Of a stretch of DNA of 64,000 nt, positions 60,776 through 64,000 are shown piece after piece (within the stretch, counting starts at the first letter, position 1; each line of letters starts with the position of its first letter). Where the stretch lies: positions 3,183,946 through 3,247,945 of the forward strand of contig OX246741.1 in NCBI GenBank assembly GCA_945910005.1, written 5' to 3'. Under the pieces are notes generated by a model, which made no database searches, had not been told where the DNA came from, and saw only the letters and a list, made by a program, of their open reading frames with translations. Source of the stretch: Isoperla grammatica (taxonomy: Eukaryota > Arthropoda > Insecta > Plecoptera > Perlodidae). Both the position numbers and the translations under genes were made by a program.

Positions 60776-62758
60776 ACGTATATGATGACATTTATTACAT
60801 TATATTTCCGATTTGTGCATCCTTTTTATTAGAACAGACTAAACTAAAATAAAAATGTGTATGGTGATGAATAAATATAACATTAATTGATGGTGCAGAT
60901 TAAGACTATCTGGGACAGATCGTTGAGTTATGTTTGGAGAGGTATTAAACCATTTGGTACAATTAAAATCGCAATACTAATCGCAATAAATCATCAATCT
61001 AAAATTAGCGACACCCTAAGCAAGCCAGAAATTATTGAATACGGAGTCCCTCAAGGTACAGTTCTTGGCCCACTTCTGTTTATCATCTTTATTAACGATT
61101 TATGCAACATGAAAATTAATGGAATCATAACCACATTTGCTGATGACACCGTATTGCTCTTCTCCAGCTATTCGTGGATCAATGTATACAAGATAGCAGA
61201 AGCTGAATTAAACAAAATTATGAAATGGCTTGAAAATAACCTTCTAACACTTAACCAAGAAAAAACGTTATTCATGACCTTTGCACCAAACAAAGCTGAG
61301 CAATTAGATCATATTAATTGTAACATAAAATTACACGCGAATGACTGCATAGGTAGGGCCAGACTACATTGTAGTTGCTTTAATCTAACCAAAGTAAGTT
61401 ACGCTAAATACTTGGGTATCACAATTGACGAACATTTAAAATGGGACAAGCATATCAATATCGTCACAAAAAAAGTACGAAGCACTCTTCCCAAATTCTA
61501 CTTACTTAGAAATATTCTTTATACAAAAACACTTCAAGTTGTCTACTATGCTATTGTGCAATCTATCATTCAATATGGGATCATTGGCTGGGGAGGCACA
61601 TATGACTCGCACATAAATCCACTCTCAATAATACAGAAACATGTTATTAAGGTTATGTTAAAAAAGCCCTTCCTTTACCCGACTAATCTGGTGTTCTCTG
61701 ACAGCGGCTTCCTAAATGTAAGAAAAATATATCTGAAATATTTACTTAACCACAGTCACAAAATATTCCATAAGTTAAAAACTGAACCTCATCGACATGA
61801 AACGCGAAATCAAATACAATACAAATTGAATATTCCTAGAACCCGTCTCCACATGACGCAGAGGCATGCGCTTTTCCTTGGTCCTAAAGCCTATAATGAT
61901 ATTTTACCCTTAAACATAAGATCCACTAAATCGGTAGATAAATTCAATTTACTGCTTAACAGATGGTTAATTCAATGTCCCAATGAAACTATAAATAACA
62001 CAATCAACCTTAAAGTAACTAGAAAAGTCGGTTGGTACTCGCATGATTAACAATGGTTTAATGCAAACATGCTTGTTTAAAATACATCCTAGAACACTGT
62101 ATGAATAATTGTTGTACTTTTCATTCTCTAGATAAATTAACAATAAATTAATATAAAAAGTGTATCGGTGTATATGCATGAATAAATCATGAAAATTGCT
62201 TTTTTAGTATGTTGAGTATAGCTACTAAAAAACAAAAATTGCATTTGGTCTGCCATATTAATGTAATTAATAATTAACAATAATGTAACTTCAACCAGAG
62301 AAATCGTGAAACAGTAGAAATAAGTAATACAAAATATTTTCAACTCAAATTCTGTTTTTAGTTTTAGATTAATTTTATATGAATGCTAAAGATGTAATGA
62401 AAGAATATTGTGAATCTTGCATTCTGTTTCTAGTCTTAGGTTAAATTTAAGTAAACATTAATCTAAGTGAAATCATTATTTTTCTATAATATTGTAAAAT
62501 TATGTACAACTAACCTAACTAGACTAAATCCATAGCCAGAGGAACTGCTACCCACCCACAAGTGAAATCTTCTGTGGGTAGTAGCCTCGATTACCAGTTT
62601 AAAGTGTCAATACCTACTGTACCATTCATCCTCACCACCTATTGTATATTGTACTGAACCGATGATAATGTGCAATTATACATCTTCAGTACATGTACTG
62701 TTATATGACTGTATGTACACAATGATCAAATGGAAATAAAATTGAATTGAATTGAATT
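60776..62758 (+). mobile_element. truncated non-LTR retrotransposon (LINE, CR1/Jockey-like) with 3' UTR
   Basis: It contains the RT-to-C-terminus coding part (60890-62050), a roughly 700-bp AT-rich 3' UTR, and a terminal AATAAAATTGAATTGAATTG short-repeat tail typical of LINE 3' ends. An 8-bp GCAAAACA occurs at 60768-60775 and at 62759-62766, a possible target duplication. Endonuclease and the N-terminal half of RT are missing, so this copy is not autonomous. Confidence 0.75.
60890..62050 (+). pseudogene. LINE reverse transcriptase, 3' portion of ORF2, 5'-truncated
   Basis: About 386 residues open to a TAA. Counted from the frame opening at 60887, visible motifs are GVPQGTVLGPLLF (53-65), the catalytic FADD box (84-87), WLENNLLTLNQEKT (114-127), YLGITID (175-181), WDKHI (186-190) and IQYGIIGWGG (228-237), then a C-terminal GPKAYNDILPLNIR region. 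This order is that of CR1/Jockey-type non-LTR elements. The apparent ATG is not the native start: the upstream RT palm and the endonuclease are absent and a TAA lies just before the frame. Residues before about 30 do not match RT convincingly. The frame has no internal stops, so the copy may be fairly young. Confidence 0.9.
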
Positions 62759-62766
62759 GCAAAACA

Positions 62767-63280
62767 CAATTATGAAAAATGTAACTTATCAGTGATTTTA
62801 GTGAAGAAGTCGTGATTACTTATGCTGATGACTTACATACTGCGTTCTTAGCAAACAATGACAGAACGTAAATAGATTTGAAATGAAACAAGTGCAATAA
62901 TTATTCGTTTATTAATATGTAAATGTTTACTGATATCCTCCATGAACTTCTAACAATTATTATGTAAACATTTCCCTTCAAAGCTGGTTCTTCTTTGCAA
63001 AGGTCAAGTTGATAGAGACCACAACTATAGGAAGAGAATGTGTAGTGACTGACCTGTGTGAAGTTCGCTCCTGTAGCAGTAAATGACTTGGTACGAGAAT
63101 ACGCAAGGCCTCTGGTCGAGACAAGTCTTCTCACTCTGACGCTAATGTCAGTCAAACCGGTATAACAGAGGCTGGTGATAGTTGCACAATCTGCCGCGAG
63201 GGCAGCACCGAACAATAACATAAACAACTGGAGGTCGTGGTTTCTATTCCCGTACGAGGTAGGGCCTACTCTCCGCAAGG
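62767..63280. other. intergenic tract before the last SINE
   Basis: No gene seen. GTGGTTTCTATTCCCGTACG near 63237 is a box B-like relic of another tRNA-derived repeat. Confidence 0.5.
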
Positions 63281-63286
63281 ATGGGC

Positions 63287-63550
63287 AACCGATAGAGCGG
63301 TATGACGCGTGACTCTAATTCGGGGGGTCGCCGGTTCAATTCCGTCCACCGGCAATCATCACTGAAGGTTTTCCCGAGGTTTTAAAGGCGAATAAAGGCG
63401 AATTATAAGTCCTACTAACAGCCCTCGGACAATCCTTCCCAACTGTCCAAACGCTCTAGCGTACCTAGTTAGTCACCTGAAGAGGGGCACATCAGGTAAA
63501 GCTGGTGTGCACCCTATAACAGGTATTTCTATGAAAACTTATAATTTTTC
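63287..63550 (+). mobile_element. tRNA-derived SINE, full-looking copy
   Basis: The head is CGATAGAGCGGT, with box B GGTTCAATTCCGTCC near 63333. The body has AAGGTTTTCCCGAGG, CTACTAACAGCCCTCGGAC, CACCTGAAGAGGGGCACATC and GGTGTGCACCCTATAACAGG, ending near TAATTTTTC. ATGGGC at 63281-63286 and 63551-63556 may be a short target duplication. It is the best reference copy of the family in this window. Confidence 0.85.
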
Positions 63551-63556
63551 ATGGGC

Positions 63557-63931
63557 GTGGGTTTTCTTTGACAGTTCTCCAGCATTCTGCAATCAGTTCT
63601 ACACCTTTTACCTAATATAACTCCATATACCGGTATGCTGGATGCTTTGCTATCGGTTAGCTCAGTGGTTATGTACACTCTAACGATATTGTAAGGGAGT
63701 ATGGTTGCTAGAAATGTCCGTCACAGTACGGGAGTCAGGTCACTATTTCGCAAAAAGCAACACAAATAAATAGGGATCCAGTTTAGATAGGAGATAAATA
63801 TGTTACATTCTTACGCTTGAAGTAATGAAATTCAAGTAATTAGGTAATCAAATCAAATCGCAAAATTAAACCACTTATTAAGATTAATATTATTATCTTT
63901 TAATTAATAATATTTATGTTATTAACATACG

Positions 63932-63962
<31 letters not shown>

Positions 63963-64000
63963 GAATAGAGAGAGCTAGATATCTACCTAATTTAATTTAA
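63557..64000. other. AT-rich window end
   Basis: AT-rich DNA with the TA microsatellite; nothing else recognised. Confidence 0.6.
63931..63960. repeat. TA dinucleotide microsatellite
   Basis: About 14 TA units near the window end. Confidence 0.95.

Noticed and set aside
62901..63278. 125-residue minus-strand frame
   Set aside because: No recognisable family, and it overlaps a tRNA-like repeat relic; likely chance.
63287..63360. Functional tRNA gene
   Set aside because: Box B is present, but stems do not close and the sequence continues as a repeated SINE body found elsewhere in the window.

Overview
This window reads as nuclear DNA of an animal, most likely an arthropod (insect). It is AT-rich and mostly non-coding, with spliced genes bounded by GT/AG introns, non-LTR retrotransposon sequence, tRNA- and 5S rRNA-derived SINEs, MITE-like inverted repeats, many microsatellites, poly-G/poly-C runs and a large satellite array. 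Species cannot be fixed from the sequence. There are no prokaryotic operons, ribosome binding sites or CRISPR arrays, and most open frames are chance or repeat-derived.

Only one complete protein-coding gene can be supported: a secreted serpin on the minus strand. Its four coding exons (58434-58238, 56060-55882, 51664-51370, 50647-49678) join in phase to give 546 residues: signal peptide, Ser/Thr-rich N-terminal extension, full serpin fold with an inhibitor-type hinge, and an unusual ~55-residue Thr/Arg/Pro/Asn-rich insertion between helix I and strand 5A. Its introns carry foldback hairpins, a 40-bp minisatellite, a MITE-like element and a local duplication that copied the exon 2 splice donor. 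A second coding fragment is the reverse-transcriptase end of a truncated LINE (60890-62050, 3' UTR to 62758).

Layout. 1-16.4 kb: non-coding, with a GTGCGT microsatellite, a long AAT microsatellite, a CCAAT-box inverted-repeat element (second copy at 18.4 kb) and a perfect NRF-1-type palindrome. 16.5-17.1 kb: a 5S rRNA-derived SINE with a perfect 11-bp target duplication, inserted into an older tRNA-derived SINE. 20.8-21.5 kb: seven near-identical 80-bp tandem units beside a decayed relative. 24.8-25.3 kb: a possible hAT-like remnant abutting the large array. 25.3-32.7 kb: about 92 tandem monomers of 79 or 80 bp, homogenised in the centre with divergent edges that resemble each other. 33-49 kb: non-coding, with SINE copies and short minisatellites. 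49.4-58.7 kb: the serpin gene. 59-64 kb: a foldback element, SINEs, a CRE/TATA promoter-like cluster, the LINE fragment and a SINE with a short possible target duplication.

The most interesting items are the satellite and its internal organisation, the nested 5S-SINE, the serpin insertion and exon 2 donor duplication, and the foldback elements in and near the serpin gene.
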